Position numbers and translations under genes: made by a program. DNA of 64,000 nucleotides from Sphingomonas citricola (lineage in GTDB: Bacteria; Pseudomonadota; Alphaproteobacteria; Sphingomonadales; Sphingomonadaceae): the NCBI RefSeq assembly GCF_019429535.1, contig NZ_JAHXZM010000006.1, positions 173,076 through 237,075 on the forward strand. Direction: 5' to 3'. Positions 49,482-57,826 of the stretch are shown here, in pieces. Each line of letters starts with the position of its first letter. Within the stretch, counting starts at the first letter, position 1. The notes beneath the pieces were generated by a model that saw nothing but the letters and a program-made list of their open reading frames with translations, did no database searches and was not told the origin of the DNA.

Positions 49482-51968
49482 GTGAAGGCAATCAGGATCG
49501 GCGTCGTCGCGGCGCTGCTGGCAAGTGGTGCAATCGTCTCGGCGCAAGGGACGAGCGGGGCGCAGGGGTCGAGCGGTACGGCAGCGCCGTCGGCGGTTGC
49601 GCATCCTGATCAATGGCCGGCGCTCGCGATGAAGCGCACGCGCGATCCGAAGGTCGATGCGCGCGTCGACGCGATGCTCCGCCGCATGAGCATCGAGGAC
49701 AAGGTCGGGCAATTGATCCAGGTCGACATCGCCTCGATCACGCCGAAGGATCTGGAGACGTACAAGCTCGGCTCGATCCTGAACGGCGGCAATTCCGCGC
49801 CGAACAACGATGAATTCGCGCCCGCGCCCGAGTGGCTGAAGCTGTTCGACGCCTTCTACGACGCCTCGGTCAAGCGCAGCGACGGCCGGCCGGTCGTGCC
49901 CGTCATCTGGGGCACCGACGCGGTGCACGGCGCGAACAACATCGTCGGCGCAACGCTGTTTCCGCACAACATCGCGCTCGGCGCCGCGCGCGATCCCGAT
50001 CTCGTCCGCCGCATCGGCGTCGCGACCGCGGCGGAAACGGCAGCGACCGGCATCGACTGGAGCTTCGCGCCGACCGTCGCCGTCGTGCAGGACGACCGCT
50101 GGGGCCGCACCTACGAGAGCTATTCGGAGGAGCCGGCGGTCGTCGCCTCCTACGCCGGTGCGATGGTCGAGGGGATCCAGGGCCGCGTCGGCGCCGACTT
50201 CATGAAACCGGGGCACGTCATCTCGTCTGTGAAGCATTTCCTCGGCGACGGTGGCACCGGCGGGCGCGACCAGGGCGACACGCGCGTCAGCGAGGCGACG
50301 CTGCGCGACGTCCATGCCGCGGGCTACATGACCGCGCTGCCCGCGGGCGCGCTGACCGTGATGCCGAGCTTTTCGAGCTGGAACGGCGCCAAGCTGACCG
50401 GCAACAAGACGCTGCTGACGGGGGTGCTCAAGGAGCGATGGGGCTTCGACGGCTTCACGATCGGCGACTGGAACGCGCACGGGCAGGTGCCGGGCTGCAC
50501 CAATGAGGATTGCGCCGCGGCGATCAATGCCGGGCTCGACATGTTCATGTATTCGGGGCCGAAGTGGAAGGAGCTTTACGCCAACACGCTGCGCGAGGCG
50601 AAGGCGGGGACGATCCCGGCGGCGCGGCTGGACGACGCGGTGCGCCGCATCCTGCGCGTCAAGGTGCTGGCGGGGACGTTCGATGCCGGTCGCCCGTCGT
50701 CGCGGCCGTTCGCGGGCAAGTTCGACCTGCTCGGCAGCCCCGAGCACCGCGCGCTGGCGCGCCAAGCGGTGCGTGAATCGCTGGTGCTGTTGAAAAACAA
50801 CGGCGTGCTACCGATCAAGCCGGGCGCGAACGTGCTGGTGGCGGGCGCGGGCGCGGACAATATCGGGCAGCAGGCGGGCGGCTGGTCGATCACCTGGCAG
50901 GGGACGGGGGTCACCAACGCCAACTTCCCCAACGGCCAGTCGATCTGGGGCGGGTTGTCGCAAGCCGTGCGCGAGAGCGGAGGCACCGCGACGCTGTCGG
51001 CAAGCGGCACGTTCACGACCAAGCCCGACGTCGCGATCGTCGTCTTCGGCGAGACGCCCTATGCTGAATTCTCGGGTGACCGTCCGACGCTTGAATACAG
51101 CCCCGACGACAAGTCGAACCTCGACTTGCTGCGCCGATTGAAGAAGGCGGGTGTGCCGACGGTGTCGGTGTTTCTCTCTGGCCGCCCCTTGTGGGTCAAC
51201 CCGGAGTTGAACGCGTCCGACGCCTTCGTCGCCGCCTGGTTGCCCGGCACCGAGGGTGGCGGCGTCGCCGACGTGCTGGTCGCGGGTCGCGACGGCAAAC
51301 CCAAGGCCGACTTCCGCGGTACGCTGTCGTTTTCGTGGCCCAAGCGGCTCGACCAATATGTGCTCAACCGGCGCGATCCGGACTACGACCCGTTGTTCGC
51401 GTTCGGTTACGGCCTGTCCTACGCCAAGGGCGGGCAGGTGCCGACGCTCGACGAGGCTCGTCCGGCGAACGCGGGCGGCGATCAGAACGCGCTGTTCGTG
51501 CGCGGGCGCCTCGCCCCGGGCGCGACGCTCCGCCCGAGCGGCGCGGTGACGCAGTCGCGGATCGACCGCCAGGCGCAGGAAGACAGCGTCCGGCTCGCCT
51601 TCGCGGGCACGGGCGACCTGGCGGTACAGCAGGCGCAGCCGATCGACCTGTCGCGCGAATCGAACGGGCAGTTGAGCCTGATCCTCGACTATCGCGTGAC
51701 GCGCGCGGCCACGGGCACCGTCACGCTGGGCATGGCGGCGGCGGGCGCACGCAGCGCGAGTGTGCCGATCACCGGCGCGCTGCGCGCCGCGGGCAGCGAC
51801 TGGACCGAACTGGCGGTGCCGCTACGCTGCTTCGCCGACCAGGGCGTCGACATGGCGCATGTCACCCGGCCCGCAGTGATCGCCGCGACCGGCGCGGCGG
51901 GGATCGACGTGTCGGGCATCCGCGTCGCTAGCGCCCCGCCCGGACCCGTGAGCTGCGGTCAGCGCTGA
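49482..51968 (+). CDS. Secreted glycoside hydrolase family 3 (exo-beta-glucosidase)
   Basis: This protein of about 828 residues has a signal peptide (ending GAIVSAQ), the GH3 N-terminal TIM barrel (WGTDAVHGANNIVGATLFPH, KHFLGDGGTGGRDQGDT, nucleophile Asp in FTIGDWNAHG), the GH3 C-terminal domain (SLVLLKNNGVLPI) and an ExoP-like galactose-binding-type domain after about residue 650. Such enzymes release glucose from beta-1,3/1,4-glucans or cello-oligosaccharides. GGGAGGA at 49471-49477 fits a GTG start at 49482 better than the adjacent GTG at 49479. Its stop overlaps the next ATG by 1 bp. Confidence 0.92.
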   Translation: MKAIRIGVVAALLASGAIVSAQGTSGAQGSSGTAAPSAVAHPDQWPALAMKRTRDPKVDARVDAMLRRMSIEDKVGQLIQVDIASITPKDLETYKLGSILNGGNSAPNNDEFAPAPEWLKLFDAFYDASVKRSDGRPVVPVIWGTDAVHGANNIVGATLFPHNIALGAARDPDLVRRIGVATAAETAATGIDWSFAPTVAVVQDDRWGRTYESYSEEPAVVASYAGAMVEGIQGRVGADFMKPGHVISSVKHFLGDGGTGGRDQGDTRVSEATLRDVHAAGYMTALPAGALTVMPSFSSWNGAKLTGNKTLLTGVLKERWGFDGFTIGDWNAHGQVPGCTNEDCAAAINAGLDMFMYSGPKWKELYANTLREAKAGTIPAARLDDAVRRILRVKVLAGTFDAGRPSSRPFAGKFDLLGSPEHRALARQAVRESLVLLKNNGVLPIKPGANVLVAGAGADNIGQQAGGWSITWQGTGVTNANFPNGQSIWGGLSQAVRESGGTATLSASGTFTTKPDVAIVVFGETPYAEFSGDRPTLEYSPDDKSNLDLLRRLKKAGVPTVSVFLSGRPLWVNPELNASDAFVAAWLPGTEGGGVADVLVAGRDGKPKADFRGTLSFSWPKRLDQYVLNRRDPDYDPLFAFGYGLSYAKGGQVPTLDEARPANAGGDQNALFVRGRLAPGATLRPSGAVTQSRIDRQAQEDSVRLAFAGTGDLAVQQAQPIDLSRESNGQLSLILDYRVTRAATGTVTLGMAAAGARSASVPITGALRAAGSDWTELAVPLRCFADQGVDMAHVTRPAVIAATGAAGIDVSGIRVASAPPGPVSCGQR

Positions 51969-53074
51969 TGCGGCGGGCCTTGCTCGCGGCGCTGGGCGCG
52001 TCGGCGATCGCCGCCGGCCCGCCGCCGCGGGTCGAGCGGATTGCCGCGGAGCCCGCGGGCACGACCGCGCTGCCGATGCGCTTCGTCGGCCGCGCCGAGG
52101 CGGCGGAGCAGGGGATGATCCGCCGGCAATGGCCGGGCAGCTACGTCGAGACACGCTTCGACGGGCGCGCGGTATTGTTTCGTGTCGGGGCCGGGGAGGT
52201 TTCGCTTCGCGTCACCGTCGACGAGGGCGCACCGATCGCGCTCGTCCGGCCCGCGCCCGGGCTCTACCGCGTCGGTCCGCTTGCACCCGGCGCGCACGTC
52301 CTGCGGGTGCAGGCGGTGAGCGAGAGCCAGGCGGGGCCGACCGTCTTCGGGGGCTTTCGCGCCGCCGCGGGCACGCGCGCGCTGCCGCCAATCCTACCTG
52401 TCCGCCAGATCGAGTTCGTCGGCGATTCGCACACGGTCGGCTACGGCAATCGTGCGACCAAGACCGCGTGCAGCACGCAGGAGGTGTGGGATACGACCGA
52501 CACCGCGCGCGGGCTCCCCGGCCTGCTGGGCGAACGTTATCACGCCGACTATCGGGTCAATGCGATCTCGGGCCGGGGCGTCGTGCGCAATTACGACGGC
52601 GACCCGTCGGACACGCTGCCCGCCGCCTATCCGTTCACGCTGTTCGACAAGGTGCGGCGCGCCGCCGACGCGGGCTGGCATCCGCAGGTGATCGTGGTCG
52701 CGCTCGGCACCAACGATTTCTCGACCGCGCTCCACGCCAGCGAGCGCTGGAAGACGCGCGCCGCGCTGCACGAGGATTTCGAGCGCAGCTACCCGCGTTT
52801 CCTGTCGGAGCTACGCCGTCGGAACCCGCATGCGCTGATCGTCGTCTGGGCGACCCCGCTCGCGCAAGGAGAGGTGATCGCGGAGGCGCGGGCGACGGTG
52901 GCGCGGCTGATGCATGCGGGCGAGCGCCGCATCGCGTTCGTCGCGGTCGACGGGCTCGGCTTCGGTGGCTGCAACGGCCACCCCGACCTTGCCGACGACG
53001 CCAGGATCGCAGGCGCAGTGGCCGCGCAGATCGACGCGCGACGCGATGTCTGGAACGCGGGCAGGTCGCGATGA
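51968..53074 (+). CDS. SGNH esterase, carbohydrate esterase family 2-like
   Basis: This 368-residue protein has a short signal-like N-terminus, a beta-jelly-roll domain (about 35-135: SYVETRFDGRAVLFRVGAGE, LYRVGPLAPGAHVLRV) and an SGNH domain (EFVGDSHTVGYGN with catalytic Ser, ALGTNDFS block, and His in GCNGHPDLADD). This two-domain layout is that of CE2 deacetylases acting on xylan or glucomannan. The canonical Asp two residues before the His is replaced by Asn-Gly. It is coupled to the GH3 (1-bp overlap) and to the deacetylase (ATGA). Confidence 0.87.
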   Translation: MRRALLAALGASAIAAGPPPRVERIAAEPAGTTALPMRFVGRAEAAEQGMIRRQWPGSYVETRFDGRAVLFRVGAGEVSLRVTVDEGAPIALVRPAPGLYRVGPLAPGAHVLRVQAVSESQAGPTVFGGFRAAAGTRALPPILPVRQIEFVGDSHTVGYGNRATKTACSTQEVWDTTDTARGLPGLLGERYHADYRVNAISGRGVVRNYDGDPSDTLPAAYPFTLFDKVRRAADAGWHPQVIVVALGTNDFSTALHASERWKTRAALHEDFERSYPRFLSELRRRNPHALIVVWATPLAQGEVIAEARATVARLMHAGERRIAFVAVDGLGFGGCNGHPDLADDARIAGAVAAQIDARRDVWNAGRSR

Positions 53075-53832
53075 CGGGGCGGATACGCGCAATCGTGGCG
53101 GTGGCCGCGGCGCTCGTCATGCTGCCCGATATCGCACAGGCGCGCGGCACCGCGGTGCTGACCTACGACGACGCGCTGCCGTCGCAGCTCGACCACGCGA
53201 TCCCCGCGCTCGACGCCGCGGGGTTGAAGGCGACGTTTTTCCTGTCGGCGGTGCGCGAGGCCGACGTACCGCGCTGGCAGGCGGTGGCGCGGCGCGGGCA
53301 CGAACTTGCCAATCACACGATCTTCCACCCCTGCGCCGCCGCCAAATTCCCCGCCGATCCACGCTTCACGAGCGAGGCCTATACGCCCGCCAGCATGATC
53401 CGCGAGATCGCGCAGCAGAACACGCTGCTGCGCGCGCTCGACGGCCAAGCGCGTCACGGCTTCGCGACGCCGTGCGGCGAACATCTGGTCGGCGGGGAGG
53501 ATTACCTCGAGCCGCTGCGCGCCGCTCACATCGTCGATTATGCGCGCGGCGTGAGCATGGACGACGCGCAGGTGCGCGCCGGTCCCGCACGCGTCGACGC
53601 GATGCACGTGCCCGCACGCGGCTTCGCCGAGGGGACGACGCTCGACCAGCTCGTCGCGTTCGCGCGCTCCGCGGAGACGAGCGGTGGCTGGGCGGTGTTC
53701 CTGTTCCACGGCATTGGCGGCGATCAGCTGAGCGTCGACGCTTCGACGCACCGCGCCTTTCTGGCGTGGCTGCGGCAGCACCGCCGGACGATCCGCGTCG
53801 CGACGCTGCGCGACGCGCTCGCCGTGCGGTGA
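53071..53832 (+). CDS. Polysaccharide deacetylase (NodB-type, secreted)
   Basis: This 253-residue protein has a signal peptide (ending DIAQA) and a NodB homology fold: motif 1 AVLTYDDALPSQ, motif 2 GHELANHTIFHP (metal-binding H-x3-H), and a later FLFHGIGG. It removes N- or O-acetyl groups from a polysaccharide. The ATG overlaps the CE2-like stop by 4 bp, so GH3, CE2-like esterase and deacetylase form one translationally coupled unit, probably for acetylated beta-glycan use. A longer frame upstream is a shadow of the CE2-like gene. Confidence 0.88.
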   Translation: MTGRIRAIVAVAAALVMLPDIAQARGTAVLTYDDALPSQLDHAIPALDAAGLKATFFLSAVREADVPRWQAVARRGHELANHTIFHPCAAAKFPADPRFTSEAYTPASMIREIAQQNTLLRALDGQARHGFATPCGEHLVGGEDYLEPLRAAHIVDYARGVSMDDAQVRAGPARVDAMHVPARGFAEGTTLDQLVAFARSAETSGGWAVFLFHGIGGDQLSVDASTHRAFLAWLRQHRRTIRVATLRDALAVR

Positions 53833-53841
53833 AGCGCGCAG

Positions 53842-55338
53842 CTATCGGTACAAGGCGCGCGCGTCGTTCTTGAATGCCGCGCCGCTGTCGCCGCGGCTGT
53901 AGAACATGTGCCCGCCCGGATAGACCTTGAGCACGACGCGCTCGGTGGCACCGAATGCGGGCATCTGATCGACGATCAGGCGCGAGGCGAAGAAGGGACA
54001 CGACAGATCGTCCCAGCCGTGGACGATCATCACGCGCATCTTGGGATCGTTCGCGATCGCCTTGCGCAGGTCGGTTACGGGGGTGTCGCTCGGCTTGCCG
54101 CGGTCCCACGCCTCGTTCACCGCGTACGACAGCGCGTTGTAGCGCGCGTCGGTCTTCCAGCCGACCTCGCGCGTGACGAAATCGACCATCGCGCTCGTCG
54201 TCGGCGCGATCAGCGCGTCGAGGATCGGATCGTTCGATTCCTGCCGGGGCGACCAGGGGAAGGGGTCGAAGGCGGTGACGTTCGAATCGTACACGCTGCC
54301 GATCGTCCCATCGGCGCGGTGCACCTCGCGCAGGAAGGTGCGGCTGTCGACGCGCCCGCCCAGCCGCTGAACGAGCGCGGGGTCGAGTCCGGTCAATTGC
54401 GTGACGCGCTGGACGATGCGACCCGTCGCCTGCGGGTCGGAGCGCCCGCGCAGCAGGTCGCGCGCGAATTCGCCGCGGGTATAATCCTCGACCTCCGCCA
54501 TCGCCTGCGGAGTCAGCCGGTGCTGCCGCTCCAGATTGGCCGCCGCCATCGACGGCAGATCGATCATCCACGGCAGCGGCGACAGCGCGGTGGCGCCGTC
54601 GCCGACCGCGGGGTCGAGGTAGGGCGATACCATGATCAGCCCGTTGACCCCGACGCCGATCTGCGATTGCAGCTCATAGGCGATCCGCGGCGCGCGATAC
54701 CCGCCGTAGCTTTCACCCATCACATATTTGGGCGAACGCAGCCGGCCTTCCTTGACCAGCCAGTCGTAGACGACCTTGGACAGATACTTGATGTCGGGAT
54801 CGTTGGCGTAGAACGCCTTCTTGGTCGCGTCCGCGTCGACGAGGCTGCGGCTGAACCCGGTGCCGATGGGGTCGATGAAGACGAGGTCGGTGAAATCGAG
54901 CCAGGTGTTGGGATTGTCGGTCGCGATCGGCGCGTCGGACGGTGCGTCGCCCTGCGCGCCGAATTGCACCCGCTTGGGGCCGACCGCGCCCATGTTGAGG
55001 TACACCGACGCCGCGCCGGGGCCGCCGTTGAATGCGAAGGTGACGGGGCGCGCGGGATCGCGGCCGGGAACGGTGTAGGCGGTATAGACGACCTGCCCGA
55101 TCTCCTTGCCCGTCTCGTCGCGCACCGCGATCGTGCCGACGGTGGTACGGTAATCGATCACGCGCCCGCCGACGCGCACGCGCTGCGCGATCGAGCGGTC
55201 GGCCGGGAGCGGCGGCAGCTTCACGCCGTCGTCGGTCTTCTTCTCGACCGTGGTGGTGGTCTTGTCGGTTTGTGCAAGCGCGGGCGCCGCGAGCGCGATC
55301 ATCGATCCGGCGGCGAGCAGGCGTAACAATGGTGACAC
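53842..55338 (-). CDS. Secreted S10-like serine carboxypeptidase
   Basis: This 498-residue protein has a signal peptide (about 1-24, ending APALAQ) and an alpha/beta-hydrolase fold of the S10 family: oxyanion block VTFAFNGGPGAASVYLNMGA, nucleophile in VMGESYGGYR, Asp in VHGWDDLSCPF and His in YPGGHMFY. It is likely periplasmic and trims C-terminal residues from peptides. The GTG at 55336-55338 is favoured because AAGGGGAAG lies just upstream and the signal peptide then begins the protein. It is convergent with the deacetylase, 9 bp apart. Confidence 0.9.
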   Translation of the reverse strand: MSPLLRLLAAGSMIALAAPALAQTDKTTTTVEKKTDDGVKLPPLPADRSIAQRVRVGGRVIDYRTTVGTIAVRDETGKEIGQVVYTAYTVPGRDPARPVTFAFNGGPGAASVYLNMGAVGPKRVQFGAQGDAPSDAPIATDNPNTWLDFTDLVFIDPIGTGFSRSLVDADATKKAFYANDPDIKYLSKVVYDWLVKEGRLRSPKYVMGESYGGYRAPRIAYELQSQIGVGVNGLIMVSPYLDPAVGDGATALSPLPWMIDLPSMAAANLERQHRLTPQAMAEVEDYTRGEFARDLLRGRSDPQATGRIVQRVTQLTGLDPALVQRLGGRVDSRTFLREVHRADGTIGSVYDSNVTAFDPFPWSPRQESNDPILDALIAPTTSAMVDFVTREVGWKTDARYNALSYAVNEAWDRGKPSDTPVTDLRKAIANDPKMRVMIVHGWDDLSCPFFASRLIVDQMPAFGATERVVLKVYPGGHMFYSRGDSGAAFKNDARALYR

Positions 55339-55396
55339 GTGGACTTCCCCTTTTGCGCAGCAGCTTAGCCGCTGCGCAGGCCGGGGCAAGCGCGCC

Positions 55397-55582
55397 TCAT
55401 CCGACGCGCAGGTGTTTCTCGACGCCGTCGGTCTTCTGCGCGAGGCCCGGCACTTCGTTCAGATGGCGCAGCTCGCCGAACCTGCCGCGCTCCCCCCGGT
55501 AACGGACGATCTCCGCCCCGTGCCCTGCCAGTTGCGGCACGGCGTCGAGTTCCTCGGCGGTGGCTGTGTTGAGGTCAATCAT
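55397..55582 (-). CDS. Small helix-hairpin-helix protein
   Basis: This 61-residue protein has the ComEA-like HhH pattern (IDLNTATAEELDAVPQLAGH, GAEIVRYRGERGRFGELRHL, NEVPGL). HhH modules bind DNA without sequence specificity. It has no signal peptide or membrane anchor, so it is not a complete ComEA. The start is the ATG at 55580-55582. Confidence 0.8.
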   Translation of the reverse strand: MIDLNTATAEELDAVPQLAGHGAEIVRYRGERGRFGELRHLNEVPGLAQKTDGVEKHLRVG

Positions 55583-55663
55583 CGTCGGCGTGCCTTTATA
55601 CTTTTCGGCCGGGTCAACGCCTTGCCCACGGCTCCGATCCTCTCCGTCCGGCGTTGGGGCCTG

Positions 55664-56260
55664 ATGCTGGTATTCCTCGACTTCGAAGCCTCGTCCCTGT
55701 CCAAGCGCAGCTATCCGATCGAGGTCGCCTGGGTATTCGAGGATGGCCGCAGTGAGAGCCACCTGATCCACCCCGCACCCAACTGGGACGATTGGGACGC
55801 GGCGGCGGAGGCGATCCACGGCATCGCGCGCGCCGAGCTCGAGGCAGCGGGCGCCGATCACGCGACGGTCGCGCGTCGGATGATCGACCAGCTCAGCGGG
55901 CATGACCTGCTGGCGAGTGCGCCGTCGTGGGACGGCAAGTGGTTGAGTGCGTTGCTGCGCGCCGCCAAGCTGCCGCGCCACAGCCTGCGCGTGCGCGACA
56001 GCGATGACGCGCATCGGGAGCGCGCGCACGCGATCCTTTCGCGCGCGCTCTCGGGCAGCGCGCTGGCGTCTGCGGTGGCGGAGACGCTCGAGGAGAGCGA
56101 GCCGCGCGGCGACGGCGAGCCGCCCGCGCACCGCGCGCTCGCCGACGCGGAGGAAGAGCGCGCGCGCTGGCTCGCCGTCGGACGATTGGCGGAGGCGCGG
56201 GTCAAACGTGCGACGCGCGCCGACGACGAAACCCCGCCGACCGGTAACGCGAGGATCTAG
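55664..56260 (+). CDS. DEDDh-type 3'-5' exonuclease-like protein
   Basis: This 198-residue protein has exonuclease motif I as VFLDFEASSL and a C-terminal HRALADAEEERA, matching the His/Asp of motif III in DEDDh nucleases. The middle acidic motif lies near SWDGKWLSALL. The likely action is single-strand DNA or RNA trimming. The family motifs are only partly conserved, so function is moderately certain. Its stop shares CTAG with the convergent shikimate-dehydrogenase-like gene. Confidence 0.75.
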   Translation: MLVFLDFEASSLSKRSYPIEVAWVFEDGRSESHLIHPAPNWDDWDAAAEAIHGIARAELEAAGADHATVARRMIDQLSGHDLLASAPSWDGKWLSALLRAAKLPRHSLRVRDSDDAHRERAHAILSRALSGSALASAVAETLEESEPRGDGEPPAHRALADAEEERARWLAVGRLAEARVKRATRADDETPPTGNARI

Positions 56261-57078
56261 TCGATCTCACCGCGGGCGAAGGCGGCGGCGTGGGCCACGT
56301 CCGCGTCGCTCGGTCGGGCGCCGGTGTAGAGGATGAATTGCTCAAGCGCCTGCAACACCGCGACGTCCGCGCCCGCGATCGTGATCTTCCCGCGCTCGCG
56401 CGCCGCGCGAAGAAACGGAGTTTCCGCCGGGATCGCGACCACTTCGAACGCGACCGCGCAGCGCGCGATCGCATGGGGCGGGAAGGCGAGCGCGTCTTCG
56501 TCACCCCCGGTCATCCCGATCGGGGTCGCGTTGACGAGCACCGCCGTGCCGCCGTCCACCTCCGCCCGCCAGTCGAAACCGTAGCTGTCGGCGAGCGCGC
56601 GGCCCTTGGCTTCGTTGCGCGCGACAATCGTGCCGTCGCGGTGACCGCGGTCGCGCAGCGCGGCCGCCACCGCCTTCGCCATCCCGCCCGATCCGCGCAA
56701 CGCGAAGGGCAGGGCAGGGTCGACGCCTGCACGGTCGAGCAGATCGCGGACCGCACTATAGTCGGTGTTGTACCCGGTGAGCCGGCCGTCGTCGTTGACG
56801 ATCGTGTTGACGCTGTCGATCGCCGCCGCCGATCCCGCAAGCGCGTCGAGCAGCGGGATCACCGCCTCCTTGAACGGCATCGACACCGCACAGCCGCGGA
56901 TGCCGAGCGCGCGGATGCCGCGTACCGCGCCCTCCAGGTCGGTCGTCGTGAACGCCTTGTAGACGTAGTCGAGCCCGAGCCGTTCGTAGAGTCGGTTGTG
57001 GAAGCGCGAGCCGAAATTGCCCGGTCGCGCGGCCAGCGACATGCACAATTGCGTATCGCGTCCGATCGGCGGCTTCAT
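56257..57078 (-). CDS. Shikimate dehydrogenase-like protein
   Basis: This 273-residue protein has the AroE fold: catalytic Lys in VSMPFKEAV and Asp in GYNTDYSA, a Rossmann motif GSGGMAKAVAAAL and the NATPIGM block. The substrate-binding motif that normally reads S-x-S-P-x-x-H-N is altered here (GNFGSRFHN): neither canonical serine position is Ser. It may use a related substrate rather than shikimate. The ATG overlaps the TetR stop (ATGA), so the two are co-transcribed. It is probably not the main aroE. Confidence 0.78.
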   Translation of the reverse strand: MKPPIGRDTQLCMSLAARPGNFGSRFHNRLYERLGLDYVYKAFTTTDLEGAVRGIRALGIRGCAVSMPFKEAVIPLLDALAGSAAAIDSVNTIVNDDGRLTGYNTDYSAVRDLLDRAGVDPALPFALRGSGGMAKAVAAALRDRGHRDGTIVARNEAKGRALADSYGFDWRAEVDGGTAVLVNATPIGMTGGDEDALAFPPHAIARCAVAFEVVAIPAETPFLRAARERGKITIAGADVAVLQALEQFILYTGARPSDADVAHAAAFARGEID

Positions 57079-57740
57079 GCGACGCCCTCCGCGCACACGA
57101 CCCGCGTCGTGGCACCGTCGCGGCACACCGCGTCGATCTGCGATTCGATGCAGGCAAGCAGGGGCGCGAACACCGCGCGGTCGACCTGGCTCGGCCACAG
57201 GACGCGGCGCTGCATCACGCCCCAGGAGACGGTCAGGATCAGATTGGCGATCGTCTCCAGCCGATCGTCGGCGACGTCGGCGTCGGCGATGATGCGCAGC
57301 GCGAGGATCAGTTGCTGGCGCAGACGGTGATCGATCATGTGGAAGATCGCTGCAATCCGTTCGTTGCGCGCCGCCTCCGCGGTGATTTCGGCGAAGATGC
57401 GCGCATCCTCGACTTCCTCGCAGGCGACGAAGTCGGCGATCCAGGCGCGCACGGCGCCATGGTCACCCGTCGCGCAGGCGTTGCACAGCACGCCGTCGAA
57501 CAGGAATTCGTCGAGGTCCTGTTCGACCATTTCCGCGACGATCGCCTCCTTGTTGGCGAAGTCGCGGTAGATCTGCCCGACCAGCACGCCCGACTCCTTT
57601 GAGATCTGCGCCATGCCCGTGTTGTGAAAGCCCGCCTCCGCGAACAATTTGCGCGCGGCATGGATCACCTTCGAACGGCGCGCGTTGGCTTTCTCGTTGC
57701 GTGGCAACGGCGCGTCCGCCGCTTCTGCTGTCGTCATCAT
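57075..57740 (-). CDS. TetR-family transcriptional regulator
   Basis: This 221-residue regulator has an N-terminal HTH (NARRSKVIHAARKLFAEAGF, ISKESGVLVGQIYRDFANKE) followed by an all-helical ligand domain. It is divergent from the RND efflux operon and almost certainly controls it, and likely itself, through a palindrome at 57787-57806. AAGGAG directly precedes two ATGs (57738-57740 and 57735-57737); the GTG at 57806 lies inside the operator and is rejected. Its ligand is unknown. Confidence 0.9.
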   Translation of the reverse strand: MMTTAEAADAPLPRNEKANARRSKVIHAARKLFAEAGFHNTGMAQISKESGVLVGQIYRDFANKEAIVAEMVEQDLDEFLFDGVLCNACATGDHGAVRAWIADFVACEEVEDARIFAEITAEAARNERIAAIFHMIDHRLRQQLILALRIIADADVADDRLETIANLILTVSWGVMQRRVLWPSQVDRAVFAPLLACIESQIDAVCRDGATTRVVCAEGVA

Positions 57741-57752
57741 CTCCTTCCCATA

Positions 57753-57806
57753 TTGACGCTGACGCTTCCTCGCAGTAGCAGCATTCGTGAGTGATCGTTC
57801 ATTCAC
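57753..57806 (+). promoter_or_regulatory. Efflux promoter with TetR operator candidate
   Basis: TTGACG at 57753-57758 and TAGCAG at 57776-57781 (17-bp spacing) could be the -35 and -10 for the efflux operon; the -10 is weak. Just downstream, GTGAGTGATC GTTCATTCAC (57787-57806) is an imperfect palindrome with 8 of 10 positions symmetric, in the form bound by TetR-family efflux repressors. Its position after the -10 would block transcription. Confidence 0.55.
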
Positions 57807-57826
57807 ACATTTTTTCCGGGAAGTCC

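Noticed and set aside
52129..53070. Upstream extension of the polysaccharide deacetylase
   Set aside because: Out-of-frame shadow of the CE2-like gene; the signal peptide begins at 53071.
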